36,370 nt of DNA from a virus, in IMG/VR virus record IMGVR_UViG_3300030116_001208, positions 1 to 36,370 of that record, one strand, 5' to 3'. Position numbers and translations under genes: made by a program. The notes beneath the pieces are model-generated. The model was given only the letters and a program-made list of their open reading frames with translations, did no database searches and was not told where the DNA came from. Below, one piece after another: positions 5,776 through 13,806 of the stretch (the first letter of the stretch is position 1; each line of letters starts with the position of its first letter).

Positions 5776-6441
5776 ATGTTTTTCAAAAATAAATTAAAAC
5801 CAATTAATTTAGACGTTTACTTACCTGAGGAACTTGAGGGCTACGATATTGTCTGCAAGACAGGCAACGATAAAAAACCCTTTATGAAACCTAATAAAAA
5901 CAAGTTTGGTGATATATCGTCGTGTTTTGGATTAGTCGAAATGCAAAAAAGGTCGCTAACCATAAAAGCATGGCAACAAATAGACGTTATACAAGACGAT
6001 AAACAAATAAGTTTTGTGCCTGTTGATGATAAATACTTTGGTAGTGAGCTACATACGCATCAAACTTGTGGGTTTGCAGAAAAAGAAAACATTGAGGTTA
6101 TTAAGATAGCGCCGCCCATAGCTATAACGTGTAATGAAAGTATGAACTTTTTATATACGGCAAGCCCTTTTGCGTATCATCCGCTCAACATCATTAGCGG
6201 CATCAATAATCTAAAATATAACTGCCAGACAAATCTTTTTATTTATTTTGAAAAAGGCACAAAACTTAATTACACAATTAAGCCTTTGTCACCTCTCATG
6301 CATATAGTACCACTAAGCGACAGACCAATAAAGCTAAACTATATTTATGATTGGCAGAAGACTGTGAAAATGTTGAGCGTTAAAAAATATCAAATGTTTA
6401 AGAAAAACAAAATGTATAGAAGAATGAAACTGTTAGGATAG
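5776..6441 (+). CDS. Unknown protein resembling uncharacterised marine phage family
   Basis: A 221-residue protein, beta-rich by composition. The central part reads FLYTASPFAYHPLNIISGIN, followed by an FEKGTKLNY turn and LSPLMHIVPLSDRPI. That layout resembles a group of uncharacterised marine phage proteins (possibly DUF6065-like) that end in 'P.GTP...IIP'. The family link is weak and the function is unknown. The C-terminus is strongly basic (KKYQMFKKNKMYRRMK). No clear ribosome site precedes the ATG; the gene starts six bases after the previous stop, so translation may depend on coupling. Confidence 0.6.
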   Translation: MFFKNKLKPINLDVYLPEELEGYDIVCKTGNDKKPFMKPNKNKFGDISSCFGLVEMQKRSLTIKAWQQIDVIQDDKQISFVPVDDKYFGSELHTHQTCGFAEKENIEVIKIAPPIAITCNESMNFLYTASPFAYHPLNIISGINNLKYNCQTNLFIYFEKGTKLNYTIKPLSPLMHIVPLSDRPIKLNYIYDWQKTVKMLSVKKYQMFKKNKMYRRMKLLG

Positions 6442-6445
6442 TAAC

Positions 6446-6649
6446 ATGGATTATTATACCCTATTGACCATATTCTACACAGTCGCTGAACATGAAGTAC
6501 ATTTGAGAATTTGGTTTCCGAGTGAGGCCGATTGTTGGCGTGTTCTGTTAGAGAGCGGACTGTACGAAGAAATAAAAGCAACATCAGGTCATTGTGACGT
6601 GAGCGAGGTCGTGTCACGAATAGTAAAACCTAAATTACGACCTTGGTAA
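6446..6649 (+). CDS. Small unknown protein at the end of the accessory block
   Basis: A 67-residue protein starting MDYYTLLTIFYTVAEHEVHL. The first part is mildly hydrophobic; the rest is soluble-looking (FPSEADCWRVLLESGLYEEI). No family is recognised. It begins four bases after the 5776 gene and ends at 6649, immediately next to the stop of the convergent endolysin gene at 6650. No terminator is visible between them. Confidence 0.55.
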   Translation: MDYYTLLTIFYTVAEHEVHLRIWFPSEADCWRVLLESGLYEEIKATSGHCDVSEVVSRIVKPKLRPW

Positions 6650-7078
6650 TTAGAGCCAAGCACGAACAGAAAAACAGGGGCAAGCTTTTGAAGCATACTC
6701 GTTGTGACCAGACACTTTATTAATGCTAGGAAACTGTTTTTTATAATCCTCGATTAGCTGACGTAAGGATGCTTCTTGCTCTGGCGTAAAGTTATCCGAA
6801 AATTCTCCATCTGCAATGCCACCTCTGCCACCTACTAGGCTCACCCCTATCGTGGTCTTGTTTCGGCCCCCTACGTGCGCTCCTGTGCGCTCTACGGGGC
6901 GTCCGTAGCCTATTGCCCCATCTCTATGTATAACGGCATGATAGCCTATGTCAGACCACTTGCGCTCTTCAACGTGCCAACGCCTGATTTCCGCAACTAC
7001 ATCGTCAACAGGTTTATCTGCCATCCAACTGGGATTCGTAGCAGTAGCGTGGATAATTATTTCGTCTATTTCTCGCAT
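6650..7078 (-). CDS. Endolysin: N-acetylmuramoyl-L-alanine amidase, T7 lysozyme type
   Basis: A 142-residue amidase_2 domain protein, a single domain of T7 lysozyme size. The zinc ligands expected from T7 lysozyme are visible as H10 (IIIHATAT), H125 (SGHNEY) and C133 (KACPCF). The catalytic tyrosine and lysine equivalents are Y46 (DIGYHAVI) and K131. It cleaves the bond between MurNAc and L-alanine in peptidoglycan for host lysis. There is no signal peptide, so it needs the holin encoded just upstream, whose stop overlaps this start by one base. It is the last gene of the long late operon. Confidence 0.92.
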   Translation of the reverse strand: MREIDEIIIHATATNPSWMADKPVDDVVAEIRRWHVEERKWSDIGYHAVIHRDGAIGYGRPVERTGAHVGGRNKTTIGVSLVGGRGGIADGEFSDNFTPEQEASLRQLIEDYKKQFPSINKVSGHNEYASKACPCFSVRAWL

Positions 7079-7461
7079 TATTTTCTCCTAATAAACTGTT
7101 TATAGCCTTTCACACCGAAAGAGGCTGATATTGCTATACCTAAACTATAAAAATACCAGTCAGGCGCTTTATCCAGTTGTTCAAAACCTCTAGCCACCCA
7201 TCCTTCGGCTGCAGGTATCCAACATAAAATTAATGGCAAACTTAAAATTATTACAAACCACTCATCCTTCCAAGATGACCCACTATTTTCTGCCATGATG
7301 CGCTCCCAATCAGCAACGCTCGTTTTCTCTGACAATAATATTTTTGCTTTCGCTTCAGCTTCTGTTAATTTTAACTTTGCTTCTGCTGCTTGCTTTGTAG
7401 TCTTTGCGTCAAGCCAAGACCCTGCTAGGCTTGCAATCGGTCCTAAAAACTGTCCTATCAA
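7078..7461 (-). CDS. Holin, GTA_holin_3TM-like
   Basis: A 127-residue protein. The N-terminal helix (MIGQFLGPIASLAGSWLDAK) is amphipathic; a charged helix follows (KQAAEAKLKLTEAEAKAKIL), and then two membrane spans at about 68-88 and 103-118. The layout and the 'WKDEWFVIILSLPLILCWIP' segment match the holin family known from gene transfer agents and marine phages. It should form the inner-membrane lesion that releases the amidase. It sits between the EF-hand membrane protein (ATGA overlap) and the endolysin (TAATG overlap). Confidence 0.85.
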   Translation of the reverse strand: MIGQFLGPIASLAGSWLDAKTTKQAAEAKLKLTEAEAKAKILLSEKTSVADWERIMAENSGSSWKDEWFVIILSLPLILCWIPAAEGWVARGFEQLDKAPDWYFYSLGIAISASFGVKGYKQFIRRK

Positions 7462-7766
7462 TTTTCTTTACCACCCATGTTTGTAAAACCATAATAACTA
7501 GCAACTATGGCAGCAATACTGACATAATAAATATTACTCATGCTAGAAAGCATAACTGAAGCCTGTGGCAACTCCATCCACTCAGTAAAAACAACGCCGA
7601 AAGGAAACAGCAACATTCCAAACAGGCTGAACCAACACATCCTACGTTGCGCGTCACGACGTGCATCTTGGTCAATCATGATGCGGCGTCGATCTTCCAA
7701 CATTATTTCACGTTCTTCGGGGTCTATCTTACCGTTATCATTTAAATCATATTGCTTTTTAGGCAT
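7458..7766 (-). CDS. Two-span membrane protein with an EF-hand loop, lysis-associated
   Basis: A 102-residue protein. Residues 7-18 (DLNDNGKIDPEE) are a canonical 12-residue EF-hand calcium loop: D, N and N at positions 1, 3 and 5, then G6, I8, D9 and E12. A basic, charged helix follows, then spans at about 44-61 and 78-94. Similar EF-hand plus membrane proteins occur in marine phage lysis cassettes. It may be a second holin or an antiholin; a calcium link is inference. Overlaps: ATGA with the holin, eight bases with the 36-residue gene upstream. Confidence 0.7.
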   Translation of the reverse strand: MPKKQYDLNDNGKIDPEEREIMLEDRRRIMIDQDARRDAQRRMCWFSLFGMLLFPFGVVFTEWMELPQASVMLSSMSNIYYVSIAAIVASYYGFTNMGGKEN

Positions 7767-7869
7767 TCAAAAATCCTCTCGCAACTTTTAAGTCACTAGT
7801 TTGTATTACAACCTTACCATTTTTTGCATATACCACAAACCTATTTCTTTTAACCTCGACAAGTATCAC
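7759..7869 (-). CDS. 36-residue gene with GTG start in the lysis cassette
   Basis: This tiny gene fills what would otherwise be a gap of 99 bases. Its GTG start overlaps the upstream stop as GTGA, and its TAA lies inside the next start (ATGCCTAA). The product is a small basic, beta-rich peptide: VEVKRNRFVVYAKNGKVVI, then a short helix. No membrane span or known family is recognised. The paired overlaps on both sides, in the style of the rest of this genome, are the main evidence that it is real. Confidence 0.65.
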   Translation of the reverse strand: MILVEVKRNRFVVYAKNGKVVIQTSDLKVARGFLNA

Positions 7870-8321
7870 CTAAACCAGTCTCGAACGTCAATCCAATCCA
7901 TATAATGCAGATAGGCCGCAGCGCCCACAGCCGAGAACAGGAGTAGCACAACTATTCCGACTATGGTAATCATCATTTCTTGCCGTTCTATAGCCTCACG
8001 CCTCGCCTGAGCCTCTGCCTCGCGTTTTTCTTGCAATACTTCGCGCCGTATTTTCAATAGCTCTAACCATTTTGAGCGTCCATACGTTTGCGTAATCCAC
8101 TCCTGAAGCTCGCGTTCACTATCTGCGGCGGCTCTCAAAGAAGCCCATCTGTCCATTGCCGTAGCATTTACGCTTTTTTCTGATATGCCTTTTTTTTGTA
8201 ATTGTTTTTTTGCTGCATCCGTTGCGTCAAAAAACTGACCAATTTCTTTACTTAAACCTGCTATGGTTTTTCCTGCAGAAATTCCTAATTTTATGGAACT
8301 TAACAAACTTATAGGGTCCAT
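7866..8321 (-). CDS. Membrane-anchored helical protein of the lysis region
   Basis: A 151-residue protein with a hydrophobic start (MDPISLLSSIKLGISAGKTI), a long charged helix (residues 60-115, with the repetitive KREAEAQARREAIERQE), and one membrane span near 117-138. It may be a tail-anchored membrane protein whose cytoplasmic part is a coiled coil, as in some phage spanin- or holin-like proteins. No lipobox is seen. The family is not recognised. It lies 2 bases after the coiled-coil gene at 8324 and overlaps the 36-residue gene. Confidence 0.6.
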   Translation of the reverse strand: MDPISLLSSIKLGISAGKTIAGLSKEIGQFFDATDAAKKQLQKKGISEKSVNATAMDRWASLRAAADSERELQEWITQTYGRSKWLELLKIRREVLQEKREAEAQARREAIERQEMMITIVGIVVLLLFSAVGAAAYLHYMDWIDVRDWFR

Positions 8322-8323
8322 CG

Positions 8324-8725
8324 CTACATTCCATCGTTTTTAGTAAACTGTAAGGTTTTTTCTATTACAGCTATGCGCGATTGAAGCTTTATTATTTCCA
8401 TATAATGCGCTGCCATGCTCCCAACATCTTCGTGGAGTATATCTATTTCCTCCCATATTTCGTTGTCAGCATCTTCCATATCTTCATACACTTCAGATAA
8501 TATGTCGATAATTTCTTGTAAATCTTCTTGGTTTTTCTGCACATCCCTAATTAAATTAGTTCTGTCAGTTGCATTATTTTCTATAGTAAGAACATTTACC
8601 TGCTCTGTTAGGCTTTCAATAACAGAAGCTTGCTGAGAAGCATACCAGATACCACCGCCCACTGTAGACACTATGGCCACAACTGCCGAAGCAGCTACAG
8701 CAATGTTTACTTTGGGCAAATCCAT
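8324..8725 (-). CDS. Inner-membrane coiled-coil protein, spanin-like architecture
   Basis: A 133-residue protein. The ATG at 8725 (MDLPKVNIAVAAS) is chosen over a GTG at 8761, which would overlap the upstream gene by 35 bases; 8725 lies one base after that gene's stop. One N-terminal membrane span (about residues 7-29) is followed by a periplasm-length coiled coil rich in E, D and I. This is the architecture of an i-spanin such as Rz, although an o-spanin partner with a lipobox was not found. Membrane disruption during lysis is a reasonable but unproven role. Confidence 0.6.
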   Translation of the reverse strand: MDLPKVNIAVAASAVVAIVSTVGGGIWYASQQASVIESLTEQVNVLTIENNATDRTNLIRDVQKNQEDLQEIIDILSEVYEDMEDADNEIWEEIDILHEDVGSMAAHYMEIIKLQSRIAVIEKTLQFTKNDGM

Positions 8726-8726
8726 G

Positions 8727-9002
8727 TTAGTAACCGTTAGCCACCAACTTACTAAACTCACCAGACATCAGTTTTTTCTTGATGTATTCGTTTAGCTCTT
8801 GGCTACCTAGTTTTGCGCCGCACTCTTTCATCCACATCTCAATAACAACAAAAGGTATAGACCCTGCAAGCCGCATGTCAGACTTACGGTTATGGCCATC
8901 TATGTTGCGCTCTTTGTTGAAATCTAAAATGCGTTGAATATCCTGACTGCGGTTAATTACTATTTTACCGTCTTCGTCAAAATATTTTGTTTGTACGCTC
9001 AT
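8727..9002 (-). CDS. Conserved small protein between head and lysis genes
   Basis: A 91-residue soluble protein (MSVQTKYFDEDGKIVINRSQ, then DIQRILDFNKERNI). The C-terminal half holds 'AGSIPFVVIEMWMKECGAK' and 'LNEYIKKKLMSGEFSKL'. Similar proteins sit next to capsid genes in marine podovirus-like contigs, possibly as head completion or minor virion proteins. The role is inferred from position only. The start overlaps the stop of the 43-residue gene as ATGA. Confidence 0.6.
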   Translation of the reverse strand: MSVQTKYFDEDGKIVINRSQDIQRILDFNKERNIDGHNRKSDMRLAGSIPFVVIEMWMKECGAKLGSQELNEYIKKKLMSGEFSKLVANGY

Positions 9003-9130
9003 TTTATTTTACCATACCCCATTTTTTCCATTTCTTTTTCTAAAGCCTTTCCGCCTTTGGCTATCTCTTTTGCTTTTAACATTTTTTTTAGTAATTCAAG
9101 CATTTCATCTCTGGTTATATTACCGACCAT
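8999..9130 (-). CDS. 43-residue lysine-rich helical protein
   Basis: A short gene linking its neighbours: its ATG overlaps the upstream stop (TAATG) and its TGA overlaps the downstream start (ATGA). The product is a single amphipathic, basic helix (RDEMLELLKKMLKAKEIAKG, then GKALEKEMEKMGYGKIK). No family is recognised. The overlaps and the intact helix support it as a coding gene. Confidence 0.65.
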   Translation of the reverse strand: MVGNITRDEMLELLKKMLKAKEIAKGGKALEKEMEKMGYGKIK

Positions 9131-9387
9131 TATTTTTTACCTTTTTTTTTCTTAGGTGGTTTGCCACCCTCCCAAGCTTCATTTACATCTGGCGTTGTGG
9201 GGTCGTCTGCTTTGAGTTTACCCGTTGCAGTTCTGGCACGTTTTGGCTTTGATGCACCTAACTCTAAAGCCATGCCTGCTTCGACCATAGCCTTACCTGT
9301 TTCATCATCGACATCTATTTCTTGACCCTTCGCGCAAGGACTACCGTTAGCCCAAGGATTTCTATCTGACGTTATCTTAATTTTCAT
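9130..9387 (-). CDS. Small protein following the capsid gene, lysine tail
   Basis: An 85-residue protein with a folded-looking start (MKIKITSDRNPWANGSPCAK, then GQEIDVDDETGKAMVEAGMA) and a long basic tail ending PPKKKKGKK. Small proteins with this 'G...V.D..A..M...G.A' start are common just after phage capsid genes and are often taken as head-tail connector or head-decoration candidates. The assignment is by position. The ribosome site AGGAG lies eight bases upstream, 43 bases after the capsid stop. Confidence 0.65.
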   Translation of the reverse strand: MKIKITSDRNPWANGSPCAKGQEIDVDDETGKAMVEAGMALELGASKPKRARTATGKLKADDPTTPDVNEAWEGGKPPKKKKGKK

Positions 9388-9404
9388 ATCGGTCTCCTAA
9401 TGGA

Positions 9405-9422
9405 TGGGGCATTGCTGCCCCA
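9405..9422 (-). other. Hairpin after the capsid gene with GCAA tetraloop
   Basis: On the minus strand TGGGGCA and TGCCCCA form a 7-bp stem with a GCAA (GNRA) loop, eight bases after the capsid stop. No T run follows, so it is probably not a strong terminator. A 3' stability hairpin protecting capsid mRNA is more likely. Confidence 0.55.
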
Positions 9423-9429
9423 CCTAATT

Positions 9430-10422
9430 TTATGATGCGTTGATATCTGCCACGATACCGTGTGCTTTCTGCGAAGTAACTTGTAAGCCGTACTCGCAGG
9501 AAATTAATCTGCGCTCTGACAGACCAGTTTTTGCCAATGGCTCTTGCTTTGCAGTCTGCAAGTAAGCAACCTCTGCATAAGATGGGTCAAGCACTAATAC
9601 GTCTGGTGTATAATCTACACTAGACACTGTTCTCACACGCATATGACGGTTTGGAACAATTTGAACCTCTCCGAAGTCGCTGACATATACGTCAATCGCT
9701 GCATTGAGCTTGCTGTCCTCGGCCTCTTTGAAACGTGTTGCGTTACCAGTAAAGGTTGAGATTTTTTGCTTTTGCGCTGAACCACACATAACAATCTTTG
9801 GTGTGGCTCCTGCGTTCCAACAATCAGCTATCACTCCTTTCAAAAGTGCCTCAGTGATAGGGCGAAGGGTTCCGTCTGTTGCCGCAGCATTTACAAAACC
9901 CGCTTCGCCTGTGCCTGAGGTTGTGCCGTTAGCACCACCAGTACCACGTGAAACGTTTGAAGTTAGGTAAGCAGGTAAACCTGCAGTTACTCTAGCAGTA
10001 CCAGAAGCACCTGCGTTTGCGGCTACATTGTCTAGCAACATGGCCTCCATGTCACGTTTTAGCTCGCTTAGTTTATAAGCAACTTGCTTTGCTACTGTTT
10101 GTGCGTTTGCAACACCATTAACAGCTTGGTTTGTAGAAGAAACTTCAACAACTTTAGCTGAGATTTGTGTGTAGCCACCTTTACGAACAGCGTTAGTTGG
10201 CGCTGTGTTGGAAAGACCAACGTCGCCCTCTATCTGTCTGTTTGCGCCAGTTGCCGCAAGGTCAACCTCACTCCACTCAAAATAAGTGTTGTCAACATTG
10301 CGTGACCCAATAGTAGACATCAGTAATGTCTCCGTTGGGGTGATAGAGGCCATTGCCTCCGATAAATCCTCTCGGATTGTTGAGACGTCGTATGTCTCGT
10401 TTGTATTAGCCGTAACAGCCAT
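9430..10422 (-). CDS. Major capsid protein, DUF5309/SU10 type
   Basis: A 330-residue HK97-fold capsid protein of the DUF5309 family, known from phage SU10 and many marine podoviruses. The characteristic start is visible: DVSTIREDLSEAMASITPTE, then TLLMSTIGSRNV and 'YFEWSEVDLA', followed by NAVRKGGYTQISAKVVEVSS. The conserved 'QVAYKLSELKRDMEAMLLDN' helix follows, and near the end QEPLAKTGLSERRLIS and an 'EYGLQV' strand. Its product forms the icosahedral head. It directly follows the scaffold gene and has its own AAAGGA site, and a 3' hairpin suggests high mRNA stability. Confidence 0.9.
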   Translation of the reverse strand: MAVTANTNETYDVSTIREDLSEAMASITPTETLLMSTIGSRNVDNTYFEWSEVDLAATGANRQIEGDVGLSNTAPTNAVRKGGYTQISAKVVEVSSTNQAVNGVANAQTVAKQVAYKLSELKRDMEAMLLDNVAANAGASGTARVTAGLPAYLTSNVSRGTGGANGTTSGTGEAGFVNAAATDGTLRPITEALLKGVIADCWNAGATPKIVMCGSAQKQKISTFTGNATRFKEAEDSKLNAAIDVYVSDFGEVQIVPNRHMRVRTVSSVDYTPDVLVLDPSYAEVAYLQTAKQEPLAKTGLSERRLISCEYGLQVTSQKAHGIVADINAS

Positions 10423-10437
10423 GATATTGTCCTTTCA

Positions 10438-11439
10438 CTATGACAAGAGATATTTAGTCACATCATCGAGTGACCCTGATTGCTGCATACGAGATCGTGC
10501 TTCTTTTTGCTTCATAGCTTTTGTAGAACTTGCTGTTTTCTTCGCACCTGCTTTAACCATTGGCCTTGCGCCTTTAGTCTTCTCAACAATTTTTGTTTTT
10601 GAAGTTTGCAGTTTGCGATAGGCTACGGCATCACGCATGATTTTAAATTCCCAAGTATGTTGCAAAGTGCCTAATATGTGCGGGGGAACCTGATAATAAT
10701 CAACAGCCACCGTTTGTATGTCTTCTAAAAGTTGTTTACTTTTTTGAGGGTCATTTAACTCTGGCATTTCCTTCCGCAGTATATCAGCCTGTTCTGCTGC
10801 ATACCTTTGACTTTCTTCATACGCCATTCTCTCGTTAAGCTTAACTTGCTCATCAGCTTCTGCTTTAAATTTATCAAACTCAACGAGGTCCTGCCGATAT
10901 TGCTCCATAGCTTCCAAGTATCCTAAAGGGTCACTATTTTGTAGTTCCTTCGATGGCATAATTGGTTTCTGTGGCGCATCACCATTTTCAAAAGCTTGTA
11001 AAAAACTATTAAGCTTTTCACGATCTTGCTGCATTGTTTGGGTAAGTTGCTCTAGCTCTTTTTTAACTTTAGCATTTTGTTCCATACCCTTTTGGATGTA
11101 ATCTTGTCCAGCGGCGCTACGCTTTAGCTCCCCAATGGTTGCCTTCTTAATTTCGCCATCGCTTTTATACTCTAGCTCCATATCGTCAGAAAGTTCAAAG
11201 GGAACGGCTGCATCCTCTTCTAGCCCATCCTCATCCACGATTTCTTCTATGTCATCGCTTTCGTGGTTAGCGACATCTTCACTTTCTGCTACCTCTACAG
11301 TTTCTTCAGTCTCAGTGTCCTGAGGTTCCTCCATAACGGCTTCAGCAACGTCGTTCAGATTATCTTCTAATTTTTGCGGCGGTTCTGATATTAAATTTGC
11401 AATATCATTTATACTGCCTGTGTTAGGTTCAGTGCTCAT
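10438..11439 (-). CDS. Scaffolding protein
   Basis: A 333-residue protein placed just upstream of the capsid gene. The N-terminal third is extremely acidic (runs such as PQDTETEETVEVAESEDVAN). A long helical part follows (KKELEQLTQTMQQDREKLNS) and the C-terminus is basic (VKAGAKKTASSTKAMKQKEA). This acid-helix-basic layout is typical of phage scaffolds, whose basic end binds the capsid protein. It guides capsid assembly and leaves before or during packaging. It overlaps the 82-residue gene upstream by 11 bases. Confidence 0.8.
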   Translation of the reverse strand: MSTEPNTGSINDIANLISEPPQKLEDNLNDVAEAVMEEPQDTETEETVEVAESEDVANHESDDIEEIVDEDGLEEDAAVPFELSDDMELEYKSDGEIKKATIGELKRSAAGQDYIQKGMEQNAKVKKELEQLTQTMQQDREKLNSFLQAFENGDAPQKPIMPSKELQNSDPLGYLEAMEQYRQDLVEFDKFKAEADEQVKLNERMAYEESQRYAAEQADILRKEMPELNDPQKSKQLLEDIQTVAVDYYQVPPHILGTLQHTWEFKIMRDAVAYRKLQTSKTKIVEKTKGARPMVKAGAKKTASSTKAMKQKEARSRMQQSGSLDDVTKYLLS

Positions 11440-11677
11440 GAGCGTCCCTTGCCTTTCGTTCTATGAGTTTTTCAGCGTCTACATCCGCCCTTAATAAAAA
11501 CTCTATTTCATTTAACGCCCGATAAATGGCGTGAGCATCCTCACGTTTCTCCACCTCTGACGCACTTGTATTCGCAATCAGACGCAACTGGTCTTCTCGC
11601 AAATCCTTCATAATGCCTAGAAATTCTTCGTTTCTTAATAAATTTCTGGCTCTAATAGCTCGTTTCTTGTAATCCAT
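11429..11677 (-). CDS. Small helical protein between portal and scaffold
   Basis: An 82-residue, fully helical and charged protein (KKRAIRARNLLRNEEFLGIM, then KDLREDQLRLIANTSASEVE). Small proteins of this kind regularly lie between portal and scaffold genes in podovirus-like head modules; their role is not established. It overlaps portal by 26 bases and scaffold by 11 bases. No specific family can be named. Confidence 0.6.
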   Translation of the reverse strand: MDYKKRAIRARNLLRNEEFLGIMKDLREDQLRLIANTSASEVEKREDAHAIYRALNEIEFLLRADVDAEKLIERKARDAHEH

Positions 11678-13796
11678 CCATCATTTCTTTGTTGTGTGGT
11701 CTTACTCTATCTTGTTCAGCCTTAATTGCTGTCGTGTCAACTGCCGTTTCATATTTACCTAATATCTCCGCTACCTTGACCGCAAGGTCCTGAACCATAT
11801 TATCACGCTGTAAATCATCTTTCATAGCTAATTCGTGCATTTTGAAATCTCTATCGCTTGCAGCTTTTTGTGCTTCTAACTGCAGTTTAGCCATATCAAC
11901 TTGTGCTTTTGTAGAGGCTTTCATTTGCTCCGTAGCCATAAACGCTTGTTGTGGGTCTGTCTGCTGCTGACCTTGCGCCATCATTTGCGCCTGCTGTGCA
12001 GCTTGTTGTTGTTTTGCAGCTATTAATTCTTGTTCTTTTTCAAAAGTTACTGGCAAGTAATATCTGTCAGTATTTTTCAACCCAACTGTCCCAAGTAAAT
12101 CAGCCAACGTATTTCGCACATTAGTCATAGTAACTAAACCATTCTGCGGTCCATACTGCTGCCATACGGACATTTGCATCTGTAAAGTTTCTCTTAACAC
12201 TGCAGATTTTTCTGCCTCTCGGCCTGTGCCAATACCAACATTAACTATCATATCTGCGTCCGCATCCCAACTTCTGGGGTCTACCGCCACAAATTCATTG
12301 TTTAATCTTATAATTTCTTCCTTATCAGCATTATTTATGATACAATGCGCTATTAGTTTAAATAACCTACGCATACCACCTTCAGCTAAATTTCTGGCCA
12401 CAACCTCGGCCTGACCTGCCGCACCCTGCATTGTCGCTGCGATGGCAGTAGCACTAGCCGACTGTAACACATCTGCGTTTAAACCTTGCGATGCTTTACT
12501 TACACCAGTTTTGTTTTCCACTAGAGAGTCAAAATATTGCAAAGCAGGTAGAGTAGAGCCTGCGGTAAAAGGAACAACTTGCTCACGAATGGAACCAGAC
12601 TGTTTTACTCTTACGATTCGGCCTATTTCGTTGTTTAATAAGTCATCTACTGAAACCTGACCGTCGACTATTTCTAGCGCAGGGTTGTTCGTCAAAGCTA
12701 CATTATCTAATACACCTCTAAGCATAGAGGTTGCCGCATCTTGGTCGTCCATAACTAAATCAACCAAGCTACTACCAAAAAACGCATGGGGTTCAGGGTC
12801 AACTTCAAATACCGCAAAAGGTACTTCATCAGCCAACTCACAAGATAACATCTTATAGCTAGAACCGCCTAATATAAACCGATACATCGAAGGCTTGCCT
12901 GTTCCTTCTTTGTCTATTTTCATATAAGCTTCAGTTACAACAACCTTTCGACTAGTCGGGTCAGCACTTTCGTCTTCGTCTTCGTCTACTGCATAATTTC
13001 TTCTTTCGAACTCACTTTCTGCTTCGAAAGTAGCCATGTTGCCTTGTAAATTATGAACTTCGTCGTGGTCGAAACCCATTGCAAGCAAATCACCTATAGT
13101 CATATCTGTTCTATGACCTATAACGAAAAAGTCATCTATACTTCTTGCGTTCCTATCAACAAAGAACTCTTCAGGAGGTATAGAGGTTATTGTTATGTCT
13201 CCTGATGTTTGTTCAACACTTAATTTGACATCGTGTATAACCGTTTCGATTTCTATGCCTTCTTCGTCCATAGAGCCGTTTGTGTTTTTTGTATGCTCTA
13301 GAATAGTTACGTTGTCAGGCTCGGTTAAAAATGTAAATTCATCGTCGGTGAGGTTATGCGCTTCATGTATTTCACTTTTAGAAATATCTTCGTACATAAC
13401 TTTTGCTATACCAGTTTTCTTCACCATAGCGTCTTGGAAAACATCGTTAAGCAACCTATAGCCGTTGTTTTGCATAAATTTATAATTTGCAAATTTAGTC
13501 ATTTGTTCGCACATTTCGACATCTTCTGGCATCCTAGGAACAAATTCGACTACGTTTTCAGTGCTTAGAAAAACACGCTGTATTGATGGCTTTAGACTTT
13601 TTACTACTTCACGACACTTAGTTGCTACAACTCTAGAACGACCCTCTTCATATCCTATGTCTACCTCGCCATCGTAGTAGCGTTGAGATTTGAGTCTAGG
13701 CTCTGTTATTTCAGCTTCTATGAAGTCCACTGCATCCTCTACGGCCTTTTGTATGATGCCTTCAACTGTTTTGTCGTCCATCGCCTCAAGTTTCAT
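11652..13796 (-). CDS. Portal protein, P22/SU10-like
   Basis: A 714-residue portal protein, a length typical of P22-like portals. It starts with an acidic helix and 'SQRYYDGEVDIGYEEGRSRV', then VATKCREVVKSLKPSIQRVF, as in many podovirus portals. Its middle holds 'SITSIPPEEFFVDR'-type strand segments (ITSIPPEEFFVDRNARSIDD) and, at about 450-490, GVSKASQGLNADVLQSASAT before an alanine-rich helix. The C-terminal part is a glutamine-rich coiled coil (AAKQQQAAQQAQMMAQGQQQ) likely to form the internal barrel. The dodecameric ring is the DNA gate and motor docking site. Here portal is transcribed after the tail and ejection genes. Confidence 0.88.
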   Translation of the reverse strand: MKLEAMDDKTVEGIIQKAVEDAVDFIEAEITEPRLKSQRYYDGEVDIGYEEGRSRVVATKCREVVKSLKPSIQRVFLSTENVVEFVPRMPEDVEMCEQMTKFANYKFMQNNGYRLLNDVFQDAMVKKTGIAKVMYEDISKSEIHEAHNLTDDEFTFLTEPDNVTILEHTKNTNGSMDEEGIEIETVIHDVKLSVEQTSGDITITSIPPEEFFVDRNARSIDDFFVIGHRTDMTIGDLLAMGFDHDEVHNLQGNMATFEAESEFERRNYAVDEDEDESADPTSRKVVVTEAYMKIDKEGTGKPSMYRFILGGSSYKMLSCELADEVPFAVFEVDPEPHAFFGSSLVDLVMDDQDAATSMLRGVLDNVALTNNPALEIVDGQVSVDDLLNNEIGRIVRVKQSGSIREQVVPFTAGSTLPALQYFDSLVENKTGVSKASQGLNADVLQSASATAIAATMQGAAGQAEVVARNLAEGGMRRLFKLIAHCIINNADKEEIIRLNNEFVAVDPRSWDADADMIVNVGIGTGREAEKSAVLRETLQMQMSVWQQYGPQNGLVTMTNVRNTLADLLGTVGLKNTDRYYLPVTFEKEQELIAAKQQQAAQQAQMMAQGQQQTDPQQAFMATEQMKASTKAQVDMAKLQLEAQKAASDRDFKMHELAMKDDLQRDNMVQDLAVKVAEILGKYETAVDTTAIKAEQDRVRPHNKEMMDGLQETSY

Positions 13797-13806
13797 TGTA
13801 TATTCC

